A program made the position numbers and the translations under genes. The notes beneath the pieces were generated by a model. It saw nothing but the letters and a program-made list of their open reading frames with translations. It was not told the DNA's origin and did no database searches. 29,326 nt of DNA from positions 1 to 29,326 of the forward strand of contig JAUHYS010000001.1 in assembly GCA_030426445.1 (NCBI GenBank), in the 5' to 3' direction. Below are positions 14,887 through 23,465 of this stretch, one piece after another. Source of the stretch: a bacterium. Lineage in GTDB: Bacteria; UBA10199; DSSB01. Every line of letters starts with the position of its first letter. The stretch's first letter is position 1.

Positions 14887-16437
14887 TTAATTAATTCTAA
14901 AGTTAAGATTCGCTCTTATTTGTGGTGTTTCTATTTGTGCTAATTGTAGTTTTTGACTTAAGTCCCAATTAACTGCCTGCCAACGGGTAAATTGATCTAA
15001 AACCCAAATACCCGATTGCCTTGATCCATTACCGGATTTTCCGTTACCACCAAAAGGTAAGTGGGCTTCTGCTCCGGTAGTAGAGTTATTAATACTCGTC
15101 ATTCCAGAGCTAATCTTTTCTTTCCAGTGATAAATATAAAATGTATTTTGAGTGTAAATTGCTGAAGAAAGCCCATAACCCGTTCCGTTTGCTAAATGAA
15201 TTGCTTGCTCAAAATCTTGACAGGTCATCACATTAAATAAAGGTCCAAAAGTTTCTGTTGAATAAATTTCATCTCCAGGCTTGACTTGATCCACCACAGT
15301 AGGGTGGCAAAAATAACCCGCTTCGGGAGATCTTTTTCCTACCCAATGTGGCCAAGGATTTTCTTTACTCATTCTGCCTTGAGTTAGTACACGGTGGTGT
15401 TTTTTAACAAGTTTCTCTAAGTTAGACAAATGGTCACTCATAAACTTTTCACTCATCATAGGGCCATACATAACTTGCTTATTCATTGGGTCGCCGATTT
15501 TAATCTGAGCAATTTTTTTCAAAAGCTTGTCCAGAAATGGCTTTTTAATCTTTTTATGTAGAATCAAATTACCTAAAGAAGTACAACGTTGCCCTGCTGT
15601 ACCTAAACCTGACCAAAGTGCTCCTTCGACAGCCAGATCAAGGTTTGCATCCTCCATCACCACTAAAGGATTTTTTCCACCTAGCTCTAAACAAGCGCTT
15701 ATTAAATGGCGGCCACAAATTTCACCAATACGACGTCCCACTTCAGTGGAACCGGTAAAACCAAATTTGTCGATACCCCCCTCCTCAATCGCTTCTACTA
15801 ACCATTGTCCTGTAGAGCCTGCCCCTCCTCCAAATAACACTTGAAAGACACCTTCTGGACAACCTGCAGCATGAAGCAATTTAGCAAAATAATAAGAAGT
15901 TAACGGAGCATCTTCTGGTGCTTTCCAGAGGCAAACGTTCCCACAAACTAAAGCTGGGACAAAATACCAAGAAGGCACTGCAACAGGAAAATTCCCTGCT
16001 GTGATACAAGCAAACACCCCAACGGGGCGGCGGTAAGTACTGAGTTCTTTTTGTGGCATTTCGGAAGGTACCGTCATACCATATAGCCTGCGTCCTTCAC
16101 TCGCAAAGAACTGGCAAGTATCGATGGCTTCTTGTACGTCACCCAAAGCTTCCTTGAGAGGTTTACCCATCTCACTTGTCATGATTCTGGAGAGTTCTGT
16201 CTTATTTTGTCTGAGTAATTCTCCAAAATGGGCAATCATGTTTGCTCTAACTGGCGCAGGAGTTTGTTTCCAGGAAAGATAACTTTTTTGGGCTTTCTGA
16301 ATAGCTTCGCGGATCTGCAGTGGAGTCGCTGCAGCAAAACTCCTAAGCTCTTTTTGAAAGTTTGCAGGATTTTTTGAGATAAAAATGTTTGAACTGGTTT
16401 TTTCCTTTTTGCCGCATACCCAAGAGAGAGCTTGCAT
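14887..16437 (-). CDS. NAD(P)-dependent aldehyde dehydrogenase family protein
   Basis: A 516-aa enzyme that oxidises an aldehyde to the acid. Visible catalytic parts are FTGSTEVGRRIG (cofactor loop), ELGGKNP with general base Glu251, the nucleophile Cys285 in GTAGQRCTS, ETFGPLFNV, and LPFGGNGKSGNG near the end. Helix 1 and the cofactor-binding segment (CITAGNFPVAVPSW...CLWKAPEDAP) are normal, except that the usual PWN before FP reads AGN; the oxyanion Asn149 is kept. The substrate cannot be assigned. The first 30 residues are a slightly long, Lys-rich lead. A very good ribosome-binding site (GAGGAGG) is 8 nt before ATG 16437. Its neighbour downstream is the stress protein. Confidence 0.92.
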   Translation of the reverse strand: MQALSWVCGKKEKTSSNIFISKNPANFQKELRSFAAATPLQIREAIQKAQKSYLSWKQTPAPVRANMIAHFGELLRQNKTELSRIMTSEMGKPLKEALGDVQEAIDTCQFFASEGRRLYGMTVPSEMPQKELSTYRRPVGVFACITAGNFPVAVPSWYFVPALVCGNVCLWKAPEDAPLTSYYFAKLLHAAGCPEGVFQVLFGGGAGSTGQWLVEAIEEGGIDKFGFTGSTEVGRRIGEICGRHLISACLELGGKNPLVVMEDANLDLAVEGALWSGLGTAGQRCTSLGNLILHKKIKKPFLDKLLKKIAQIKIGDPMNKQVMYGPMMSEKFMSDHLSNLEKLVKKHHRVLTQGRMSKENPWPHWVGKRSPEAGYFCHPTVVDQVKPGDEIYSTETFGPLFNVMTCQDFEQAIHLANGTGYGLSSAIYTQNTFYIYHWKEKISSGMTSINNSTTGAEAHLPFGGNGKSGNGSRQSGIWVLDQFTRWQAVNWDLSQKLQLAQIETPQIRANLNFRIN

Positions 16438-16634
16438 ATTTTAGACCTCCTCAGAATTCCTTTAAAGTTTAACAACAAGTTTAACTTAACTTTCCAATAT
16501 TTTGGAGGATTTTAATTCTAATCTCTAAAAAAGCTATAGCGAATAGGGTAAAAAAAGAGTATTCTAAGAATAATCAGGGCATAAATAAATATGATCTCCC
16601 CAAATAGAAGGTTCCGGGCAGACAATGTTCCGCA

Positions 16635-17996
16635 TTAAGGGACGGCAGAGTAAATAAAAGGCATGATCCATTTTTTATGGTGAAAGCCCCGCTTTTCTTG
16701 GGCTAAATCGACAGAAGGGTCAACAAGCTTTTGATTTAAGCGCCCATTAAGAGAAGTATTTGCATCCGCATATACTTGAACTTGGTTCACACCTCTTGCT
16801 GTAAAATCTTGAGCAATATGGTGAGCCATCTGCAAAATCATATCCGGTTGAGTCGACATTTGCTTTTGTTGATAAGGCAGGAGATATTGATTGGGATTGA
16901 CTAACCAGCGCTTCCCAGTACTGGGTTCGACCACTCTAAAATCAATGCTACCATTTTTTTCCATGAGCATAACACGCCAGGAAAAACGAAAGCCTTCTTC
17001 ACCCCACATCACATTTCCCGGATAAAAATAATGTCTTAAAGGCAAGAAAATTTGTAGCGCAAAATACATTCCTAAAAATCCATACAACATATTTGTTTTT
17101 TTGGAGACCACAGTTTGTAAAACATGAGGGGGCTGATCTGAAATTAAAGATCGCGAAGTTTTACTCAATTTTTTATAAAGCTTTTCTGGCCAATCGCTTG
17201 CAAAAAATAAAGTAGTGCTGACAATCATTATCCAAGGAAACATCCCAATACGAAAAAGCTTCCAGGTAAAAATATGAAAAACAATAACCACTAAATAAGC
17301 AAAGGGTCTAAGACGACGATGCAGTAAAAAAAAGGGGACTGTCAAATCAAAAAAAGCCCCTATCCAACTCATCGCATAGGCTAACCAAGCTTGATTAAAC
17401 CACCCTCCAATAACAGGGAAGTCAACATTCATGGAAAGCCAGGTACGCAATGGCTGGGCATGAAAGAACCAATCCGAATTAAGTTTGGCAACTCCTGCAA
17501 AAAAATAAACTAAACCTATTTGTAACCTTAATGTATAAAGAGGCCAAGCAGGAATTTTTGAAGCGTATAGTTTTGGATTTCTCCAAGCATCCAAAGACCA
17601 CTTACAATGCAAAGGCATCAAAATCATCAAACCTGAAATGAGAGAGATAAAATAATAATGATTGAGGTAATTTGATTTATCGATGAGCTCAACGTAGGTA
17701 AAACCTAAGAAGAAAAATAGCATGCTCAGACGGTAATAAAAACCTAATGCAATGAAAATAGCCAGAATAAAGAGAAGAATAAAATGAGCGTACATTCCCC
17801 AATCTGGCCAGGGTTTGACCCAATCAAAACCATAAAAAGTAAAAAAGAATTTGGGGCGAATATAAAGATCGTAAACCCAGCCTTTTAGCATAAATCTCAT
17901 CATGCTAAAAGCCATCATCAATCCAAAAAAAATACGGAATACAGCTAAGGAACTGACATTAATGGGTTGGGAAAGAAATTTCTTAATCGCCGTCAT
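16635..17996 (-). CDS. HTTM domain membrane protein (vitamin K-dependent gamma-carboxylase-like)
   Basis: A 453-aa polytopic membrane protein. The N-terminal HTTM domain starts with INVSSLAVFRIFFGLMM and includes FTYVELIDKSNYLNHYYFISLISGLMILMP, the segment that in gamma-carboxylases surrounds the catalytic lysine, then about six more membrane spans to residue 300. A C-terminal soluble part (about 315-453) faces the periplasm or membrane surface. The ATG at 17996 overlaps the 3' end of the second imelysin gene (stop at 17985-17983); a GTG at 18002 is an alternative. The overlap suggests translational coupling, so this is the fourth gene of the imelysin operon. Whether it carboxylates the imelysins or the di-haem protein is unknown. 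Confidence 0.85.
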   Translation of the reverse strand: MTAIKKFLSQPINVSSLAVFRIFFGLMMAFSMMRFMLKGWVYDLYIRPKFFFTFYGFDWVKPWPDWGMYAHFILLFILAIFIALGFYYRLSMLFFFLGFTYVELIDKSNYLNHYYFISLISGLMILMPLHCKWSLDAWRNPKLYASKIPAWPLYTLRLQIGLVYFFAGVAKLNSDWFFHAQPLRTWLSMNVDFPVIGGWFNQAWLAYAMSWIGAFFDLTVPFFLLHRRLRPFAYLVVIVFHIFTWKLFRIGMFPWIMIVSTTLFFASDWPEKLYKKLSKTSRSLISDQPPHVLQTVVSKKTNMLYGFLGMYFALQIFLPLRHYFYPGNVMWGEEGFRFSWRVMLMEKNGSIDFRVVEPSTGKRWLVNPNQYLLPYQQKQMSTQPDMILQMAHHIAQDFTARGVNQVQVYADANTSLNGRLNQKLVDPSVDLAQEKRGFHHKKWIMPFIYSAVP

Positions 17997-19170
17997 TATC
18001 ACTAAACTTAGTGGTCACTCCCAGCAAACTTGCTAATGGACCATAAAGATAATCACGAAGTGTTTTTATTTTTTCATAAGCCGTTTCTACGCTAGCGGGA
18101 TTTTGTGTGAGGGCACCATGTAAAGAGCCCGGAATCGCTTCGGTCGCTGTGATCGCATCGACAATAAGTTGATCTAATACTTCAGAGGCATTGGCATTTT
18201 TGTCTTTGACTAAGTCTTTCAAGCCTAGACCCTGATTAGACACATAAGTACCGCGATATAAACTTTGCATTCCTTTGAGCTCTGTCAAAATACTTTCTTT
18301 AGAATAATGTGCATAGGGACTTTCGACTGTCTCGGGTAAAGGTGTTTCGCTGCCTGATTTAAGCCCCATAGGCCGCGCAAGTTTCATGTCCCGAATAAAA
18401 TCGACACTAAAGGCCCACTCATTTACCACCATATTAATCGCGTCGTGTAAGGTCGCAAAGCTACTTCCACTTTGTCCGGCTGTATATAATTGCTCGGCAT
18501 AGTTAGACCCATTTACTGTCCAGGCAAGGTGCAGGGCCGCACTTTGTTCTTGTAAGACATTGCCTACAGCGGTTAGAAAGTTGCAGCGGCGAACTGCATT
18601 TTCGTTTTGAGTATAGTTATCCAGTATTTTTTGAGAATCGCCTTCACTATCAAATAATAAATACTCAATAGCTGGAAGTCCGCGAGTGCTAACGCCTCCT
18701 TCAATCCCCGCAAGGATTTCTGGGGTAAATTCTTCATAAGTTGCAATAGCCGCTTCAATAAAATCGGGTTCGCTTGGCCAAAAATGGATTTCATTATCAA
18801 AGCTCTCCATTTGATAAGGCCCAAAGCCAAAGCTCTCAGTCGCGGTAAGTTTCCCTTGAGTGTTTTGCCACTTTGTCTGAGCTGTATTGAGTTTGCCTAA
18901 ATCAGGATCCTCACAAAAAATCAGCAAACTTGTTTGTAGCTCTGTAGCAGCCGTACTTAAATTTGCATAACTGGGAATAATCACGTTTTCGCTGAGCTCT
19001 TTGAGCATTTGATTTTGATCTAAACTACCGGATGGAGTTGGGTCTCCGCCTCCAGATCCAGAGCTACCACAAGCAAGATAAAGCACAGGAAATAAACTGA
19101 TCAAAGCGATAAGCAGTGTTTTCTTGAATCGAAGTTTTTTAATCTGAAAATCGAATTTAGAAACAAACAT
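17983..19170 (-). CDS. Imelysin family lipoprotein, variant motif (second imelysin)
   Basis: A 395-aa predicted lipoprotein of the imelysin family (peptidase M75-like fold, iron-uptake-associated, no proven peptidase activity). The N-terminus has a basic lead, a hydrophobic core and LYLAC with Cys34, then a Gly/Ser/Pro linker. The helical imelysin domain covers about 55-390. The signature GxHxxE appears as GLPAIE (164-169), with Pro in place of His, followed by YLLFD. I chose ATG 19170 over TTG 19173 because of AAAGGAA upstream. It lies 26 nt after the di-haem oxidoreductase gene and overlaps the HTTM gene by 14 bp, consistent with one operon. Confidence 0.88.
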   Translation of the reverse strand: MFVSKFDFQIKKLRFKKTLLIALISLFPVLYLACGSSGSGGGDPTPSGSLDQNQMLKELSENVIIPSYANLSTAATELQTSLLIFCEDPDLGKLNTAQTKWQNTQGKLTATESFGFGPYQMESFDNEIHFWPSEPDFIEAAIATYEEFTPEILAGIEGGVSTRGLPAIEYLLFDSEGDSQKILDNYTQNENAVRRCNFLTAVGNVLQEQSAALHLAWTVNGSNYAEQLYTAGQSGSSFATLHDAINMVVNEWAFSVDFIRDMKLARPMGLKSGSETPLPETVESPYAHYSKESILTELKGMQSLYRGTYVSNQGLGLKDLVKDKNANASEVLDQLIVDAITATEAIPGSLHGALTQNPASVETAYEKIKTLRDYLYGPLASLLGVTTKFSDNDGD

Positions 19171-19196
19171 CAAGGTTCCTTTCTTTTTTTAAAAAT

Positions 19197-20648
19197 CTAA
19201 AGTGAAGACAAAAATTTTAATAATGCTTCTCTTTCTGCTTTATTTAAATGACGAAATTTTTCTTTTGCCACCTCTGCCTCTCCACCATGCCATAAAATAG
19301 CTTCTGCAAAACCTCGAGCGCGTCCGTCATGTAAAAGATGATTATGGCCATTGACTGTTTCAATGAGCCCAATCCCCCATAAAGGTGGGGTTCTCCATTC
19401 GCTTCCATTGGCTTCAAAATCTGGACGATTATCGGCTAATGCTGGTCCCATATCATGTAACAGCAGATCGGTATAAGGTCGAATCGTTTGTCCTGCCAAT
19501 TGTGGAATGGAATATTCTGTTGCGGTAATATGTTGCGGAGTGTGGCATTGCGTACAACCGATATTTTTAAATAACACTTTTCCATCTAAAACTTGGGAGT
19601 CTTCCCAGTTTCTGCGTGCTGGTACCGCAAGGGTCTGACTGTAAAAAGTCACCAGATCAAAAACGTCTTCTTGCAGCTCTGGATTGCCTCCATTGGGTGC
19701 ATCCAAACAGTCTGTTTGAGTAGCCGGGCAATTTTCCTCAGAAAAGAGACTCGAAGTAATCCCAACATCTCCTAAAAAAGCCCCCGCAACTTGTTGACGA
19801 ACATTGGGCTGGTTGGCTTTCCAGCCAAATCGACCAACTTGATGAGTTTGTGAAAGTTCATCCCAAACATAATTGAGACGCCCCGAAATTCCATCGCCAT
19901 TGTCGTCATTAGGATCCGACAGAGCTAATAAAGTTTCTTCGGGAATGGCTTCCAAAAGCCCCATACCAATCATTTGTGGAGCAATACGCGGAGAAACCAT
20001 AATCTCGGAATCAAGTTCTCCAAAATTGAGATTATTAATATGATAAGTGGGTTGACGGAGACTATAAGCTTCACCATCAGCATAGCTTCCAGGAATTTCC
20101 TCGTAAGTCACTGCAATAGAGGCTTCTGGCATGACATCTAAAATAGCACGGTTTTGAATCTGGTCCCCATAATTTGGGTCAGGTAGGGGTTCTCCATGCA
20201 CGGATTCACCAGGGATACTGATTCGCAAAAGTAAAGCAATGGGTTCCTCTTCTGAGTTAAGAGGCGCTGCACCCCGCCCGTCTTTAGCATGACAAGAAGC
20301 ACAGCTATTGGCATTGAAGGTAGGGCCTAAACCGTCTCTAGCCATTGTACTGGCAGGTGCCGTTACCCAGTCCTGTTCAAAAAAGGAGTTCCCCAGTTTA
20401 AAATCGGATTGCTGTGCCAAAGTTAAGTTTTTAGCAAACTTTGAAAAGGCCTCGTTGGTATTAATAAAGACCGTAGTGTCTCCGCCTGAAAGCTCTTCTC
20501 CTACTTCAACACGTGGGTCTATACTAGGATTAGGCTCCGGAAACTCTTCTGAACCTCCGCAAGAATGAAGAACTACACCTATGAAACCTAGTAGAGAAAA
20601 GTAAAAGGACCTGGCTAACCAGGTCCGATGAAAGTACTTTAGAAACAT
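19197..20648 (-). CDS. Di-haem oxidoreductase family c-type cytochrome (DHOR / DUF1111 type)
   Basis: A 483-aa predicted periplasmic, probably membrane-anchored cytochrome. A signal peptide ends in VVLHSC (Cys30). Two haem-binding motifs are visible, CASCH (116-120) and CTQCH (365-369), the arrangement of the family once called thiol oxidoreductases. Distal-domain family marks include NLNFGELDSEIMVSPRIAPQ, GRFGWKANQPNV and LLHDMGPALADNRP. An Asn/Asp/Gly segment DPNDDNGDGISGRLNYV suggests a calcium site. It sits between two imelysin genes, 9 nt after the first, as in iron-regulated loci of many marine bacteria. The electron partner and the substrate are unknown. Start codon choice rests on the signal peptide, as the ribosome-binding site is weak. 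Confidence 0.92.
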   Translation of the reverse strand: MFLKYFHRTWLARSFYFSLLGFIGVVLHSCGGSEEFPEPNPSIDPRVEVGEELSGGDTTVFINTNEAFSKFAKNLTLAQQSDFKLGNSFFEQDWVTAPASTMARDGLGPTFNANSCASCHAKDGRGAAPLNSEEEPIALLLRISIPGESVHGEPLPDPNYGDQIQNRAILDVMPEASIAVTYEEIPGSYADGEAYSLRQPTYHINNLNFGELDSEIMVSPRIAPQMIGMGLLEAIPEETLLALSDPNDDNGDGISGRLNYVWDELSQTHQVGRFGWKANQPNVRQQVAGAFLGDVGITSSLFSEENCPATQTDCLDAPNGGNPELQEDVFDLVTFYSQTLAVPARRNWEDSQVLDGKVLFKNIGCTQCHTPQHITATEYSIPQLAGQTIRPYTDLLLHDMGPALADNRPDFEANGSEWRTPPLWGIGLIETVNGHNHLLHDGRARGFAEAILWHGGEAEVAKEKFRHLNKAEREALLKFLSSL

Positions 20649-20657
20649 AAAAATTTC

Positions 20658-21887
20658 TTATTCAGCAGGAGCTAAGTTAATATTGATTCCAAGGGTTGTG
20701 GCCGCTTCAGGAAGTAGATCACCAAAAGCAACTAAGGCATCAATGGCTGCTTGGATATTGGCTCGTGATTCATCTTCTAAAATCTGTTGATCAAAAGGCA
20801 TGCCATTTTTAGTCATTTGATCAATAGTATTGATCGCAGTTTCGGCTTTTTGTAGTTCTGCTAACATTTTAGCATTCAGGTCAGAAGCACTTATAGCGAA
20901 AAGATCTTTTAACCCTTTGCCTTGAACCTTTGTAGCATCGAGTCTAAGGTATTCACCTAAATAGACATTTTTGATCCCTTGAAAATTAGTCACAATATCA
21001 CGGTGTGTGTTATCGCTAAAACAGGAATGCTCGTCTTCTTGATCTTTTTTAAGTAAAGCGACTTCCATGCGCTCACCAGAAAGTTCAGAACGAGCTAGTG
21101 ACCCAATACCGACGATGATGCGACGGATTGCTTCATCACTGTTAAGTGCTAAGAAGCTCTCGCGATAATTTCCCGAAGTTTCGTCTCCCCAGGCTTCGGT
21201 CACAGCACCTAAGTCCTCTATGAGTAAACTTGAAACTACGTTTAGATAAGTTCCACGACGCTCTTGATTTGCAGCGGTCCCCTCATTTCCTGATACATAA
21301 TCCGTGTAAGGACGCAGCCCTGCATCTTCGGGATTTTCATTGAGGTCTTGTCCCCAAAGTAAAAACTCTATGGCATGATAACCCGTTGTCACAGCATCTT
21401 CAGCATCTTGCGTATTTAATCCTGTTAGAGTTTCTGCATTGATTTCGATATCCAGGTTATTAATAATCCCCGCTGTTTCATCTAAGTTTACATAATCAAT
21501 TGTTGCTTCATCTAAGGGCCAAGCATTGAGCTGCCCTTCGGGTCCTGTATTTGGGTCATCGATGGGGCCATCATAAAAACGGTAGGCCTCCGTCTGACCA
21601 TAAGGTTCTCGGGAATTTAACCAGGCCGTTTTTGCAGCTGCAAAGTTTGCTTGTGTAGGTTCATCAACAAAGACATTCACTGCAGTTTCTAAGGCAAGGG
21701 CTGCTTGCAAGGAGTCCTCATAACTTGCTAATACGATATCAGCATAATTGGCAACGACTTGTTGTTTAAGTTGAGGAAGTTCATTTCCACTGCCATCTGG
21801 GGACACTGTATCACTACTTGAGCAGGCGTTCAGAGCACCCACGGATAAAAGAATTAACGACCACTTTTTTATACTTGTCATATTCAT
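20658..21887 (-). CDS. Imelysin family lipoprotein with canonical GxHxxE motif (IrpA-like)
   Basis: A 409-aa predicted lipoprotein: signal peptide MNMTSIKKWSLILLSVGALNAC with Cys22, a Ser/Gly linker and an all-helical imelysin domain (about 40-405). The signature GYHAIE is at 169-174 followed by FLLWGQDLN, and REPYGQTEAYRF lies near 93-104, both typical of IrpA-type imelysins. These proteins are linked to iron acquisition, probably as metal-binding or ferric-substrate-handling periplasmic factors. AAGGAG stands 9 nt before the ATG. It is the first gene of the four-gene operon and has the probable regulatory region at 21952-22076 upstream. Confidence 0.93.
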   Translation of the reverse strand: MNMTSIKKWSLILLSVGALNACSSSDTVSPDGSGNELPQLKQQVVANYADIVLASYEDSLQAALALETAVNVFVDEPTQANFAAAKTAWLNSREPYGQTEAYRFYDGPIDDPNTGPEGQLNAWPLDEATIDYVNLDETAGIINNLDIEINAETLTGLNTQDAEDAVTTGYHAIEFLLWGQDLNENPEDAGLRPYTDYVSGNEGTAANQERRGTYLNVVSSLLIEDLGAVTEAWGDETSGNYRESFLALNSDEAIRRIIVGIGSLARSELSGERMEVALLKKDQEDEHSCFSDNTHRDIVTNFQGIKNVYLGEYLRLDATKVQGKGLKDLFAISASDLNAKMLAELQKAETAINTIDQMTKNGMPFDQQILEDESRANIQAAIDALVAFGDLLPEAATTLGININLAPAE

Positions 21888-21951
21888 GCAAAACGACTCC
21901 TTAGCTATTTAACTATTTAATTGGTAACAGCACACTACTACGAAATACTTT

Positions 21952-21970
21952 ATTGAAAGTTAATTTCAAT
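21952..21970. promoter_or_regulatory. Fur-like palindrome, proximal site
   Basis: ATTGAAA (21952-21958), GTTAA, TTTCAAT (21964-21970): perfect 7-bp arms. Its 15-bp core resembles TGAAAATnATTTTCA, the Fur site I recall reported for Desulfovibrio. It lies 65 bp before the first imelysin ATG. Confidence 0.6.
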
Positions 21971-21992
21971 TGAATTAATAACAAAAAAAATA

Positions 21993-22022
21993 ATTAATTA
22001 ATTAATAATATATTTTTGTCAA
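21993..22022 (-). promoter_or_regulatory. Candidate promoter of the imelysin operon
   Basis: On the minus strand a perfect TTGACA (22022-22017), an 18-nt spacer and ATTAAT (21998-21993, four of six). The predicted start is close to 21986, so the proximal palindrome would sit just downstream in the leader. Confidence 0.45.
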
Positions 22023-22057
22023 TAAAATTTTCAATTAGAATGCTTAACTTAATCTTT

Positions 22058-22076
22058 ATTGAAAAATACTTTCAAT
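22058..22076. promoter_or_regulatory. Fur-like palindrome, distal site
   Basis: ATTGAAA (22058-22064), AATAC, TTTCAAT (22070-22076): the same perfect arms as the proximal site with a different centre. Both copies are also preceded by CTTT. Centre-to-centre distance is 106 bp, about ten helical turns. Confidence 0.6.
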
Positions 22077-22227
22077 TAGAAGCTGCTATTAAAAGACTGG
22101 GTTGTTGATTATAAAATCCAAGTTGGGAAGAATATTCTATGCTATTTGAGAGTTACGCATGCAAAAAATATTCAATTTAAATAACTTTTCACCTAAAGTA
22201 GTTTATGAAAACCTTCGACTACCTTTT

Positions 22228-23430
22228 TTACTCTTTTATCGCTTTAATCACTTGGTCAACCCCCAGCTTAACATCAAAGCGGTTTGAAAAAGTTTTTGGC
22301 AAATTGTGACCCCACTTCAAAATATCTCCTCGCTTACTTTGATCGAGGTCACGATTTTTTGTAGAACGGTTCCGGTCTAAACGCGTTAAGCGCACCCCCC
22401 CTGCGGGGCCACATAGAGCCACTTCGGTTTTTCCCCGCGTGGCCATTCGATTGCTGACCATACGAAAGTAGTCATGGGGATATTTAGACAGATAAGCATC
22501 TTTCCTAGATAAAATGAGATAAGCTAATTTAAGGTAGCGATTATTGTTGCCAATCATACGGTCGAGTTTTTTTAAATAGGCGGGCTCCTCCCAATTGGCA
22601 TAAAAATGACACCAATCGTTCAGCGTGCTGGCCAACATAGGACAAGTCTGCTGATGAAGACAAGGCGCCAAAACTTGAAAGTTTTCTTCGATCAAATGAT
22701 TACGCAAAGCCATCATTTCGCGGGTCGGTCTTTTAAGTGCTGGTTCTATAATTGCTACTAAGCCTTTTTCGGACAAGTATTGGAATAAGAAGGGACTCAA
22801 CCAACGTGCGCGCTCTACAGCTCCCAAAGCGGTCATTTCATTAATGACGTGATGAAAAATAATCAGATCAAATTTTTTATTGAAGCGAGTACTGATGAGC
22901 TTTTTTGAATCTGATTGAAAAGAAAAGTTTTTCAGGGACTTTTCGTTTTGCCAGGCCTTGAGTAAAAACTCTGCATCTCCCAAAATTTTTTTATTTTGAT
23001 CCACCAGTTGGATTTCTAGTTTCGCTTTTTTATTTTTTCGTTCAAGTACATATAAAAAAGCCAAACTTGCAGAAGCAGGCCCACAACCTAAATCTAAAAC
23101 CTTGAACTCAGATTGCTCCCAAAAAGTTTGGGGCAATTTCTCAAAGGCAAAACAGGCCTTAGCAAAATTGATGGGTAAAAAGTAAAGCAAATAAGCAATA
23201 CGCCACGGTAAATGATTGAGATAACCCGAAGGCAGGCCTGCTCTCTCTTTGGTAAAAAGATCGGATAGTTCCCTGACCGCCCTCGAAAAAAATTTGAGGT
23301 CTTTTTCATTGATTTGTTGGGGAGCCAATGCAAAGACAGGTTTCTTTTTAGCGGCTAAAGCTTTAATATAGGGCAAAAGAATTTTTTCTAATGTTTGAGA
23401 AAATGTTAACACAAAGCGAAACAAACTCAT
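22228..23430 (-). CDS. Rsm22/METTL17-family ribosome-associated methyltransferase-like protein
   Basis: A 400-aa class I SAM-dependent methyltransferase-like protein of the small-ribosomal-subunit Rsm22 family. It has the SAM motif VLDLGCGPASAS (111-122), VDQNKKIL (acidic ribose contact) and FHHVINEMT. Four cysteines match the Fe-S ligands known in METTL17: Cys257, Cys263 and Cys274 (CLHQQTCP... WCHF) and Cys340 (ALCGPAGGVRL). The family helps assemble or check the mitochondrial small subunit; the bacterial role is less clear. A basic tail (about 345-400) could bind RNA. There is no Shine-Dalgarno. Its ATG is only 35 nt from the divergent hisF start, so the promoters must overlap or lie inside the genes. 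Confidence 0.88.
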   Translation of the reverse strand: MSLFRFVLTFSQTLEKILLPYIKALAAKKKPVFALAPQQINEKDLKFFSRAVRELSDLFTKERAGLPSGYLNHLPWRIAYLLYFLPINFAKACFAFEKLPQTFWEQSEFKVLDLGCGPASASLAFLYVLERKNKKAKLEIQLVDQNKKILGDAEFLLKAWQNEKSLKNFSFQSDSKKLISTRFNKKFDLIIFHHVINEMTALGAVERARWLSPFLFQYLSEKGLVAIIEPALKRPTREMMALRNHLIEENFQVLAPCLHQQTCPMLASTLNDWCHFYANWEEPAYLKKLDRMIGNNNRYLKLAYLILSRKDAYLSKYPHDYFRMVSNRMATRGKTEVALCGPAGGVRLTRLDRNRSTKNRDLDQSKRGDILKWGHNLPKTFSNRFDVKLGVDQVIKAIKE

Positions 23431-23465
23431 TCATGAACAGGAGTCAATAAGATTAAGGACGTAAA

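Larger units (their letters stand above)
21888..22227. other. Regulatory gap upstream of the imelysin operon
   Basis: 340 bp, very AT-rich, no gene. It holds two 7-5-7 palindromes, a half-copy (TTTCAATTAGAA, 22029-22040, repeated at 22070-22081), an AATTAATTA run around 21990-22005 and a TTGACA on the minus strand. The 150 bp nearest the Rsm22 gene show nothing I can name. Confidence 0.6.
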
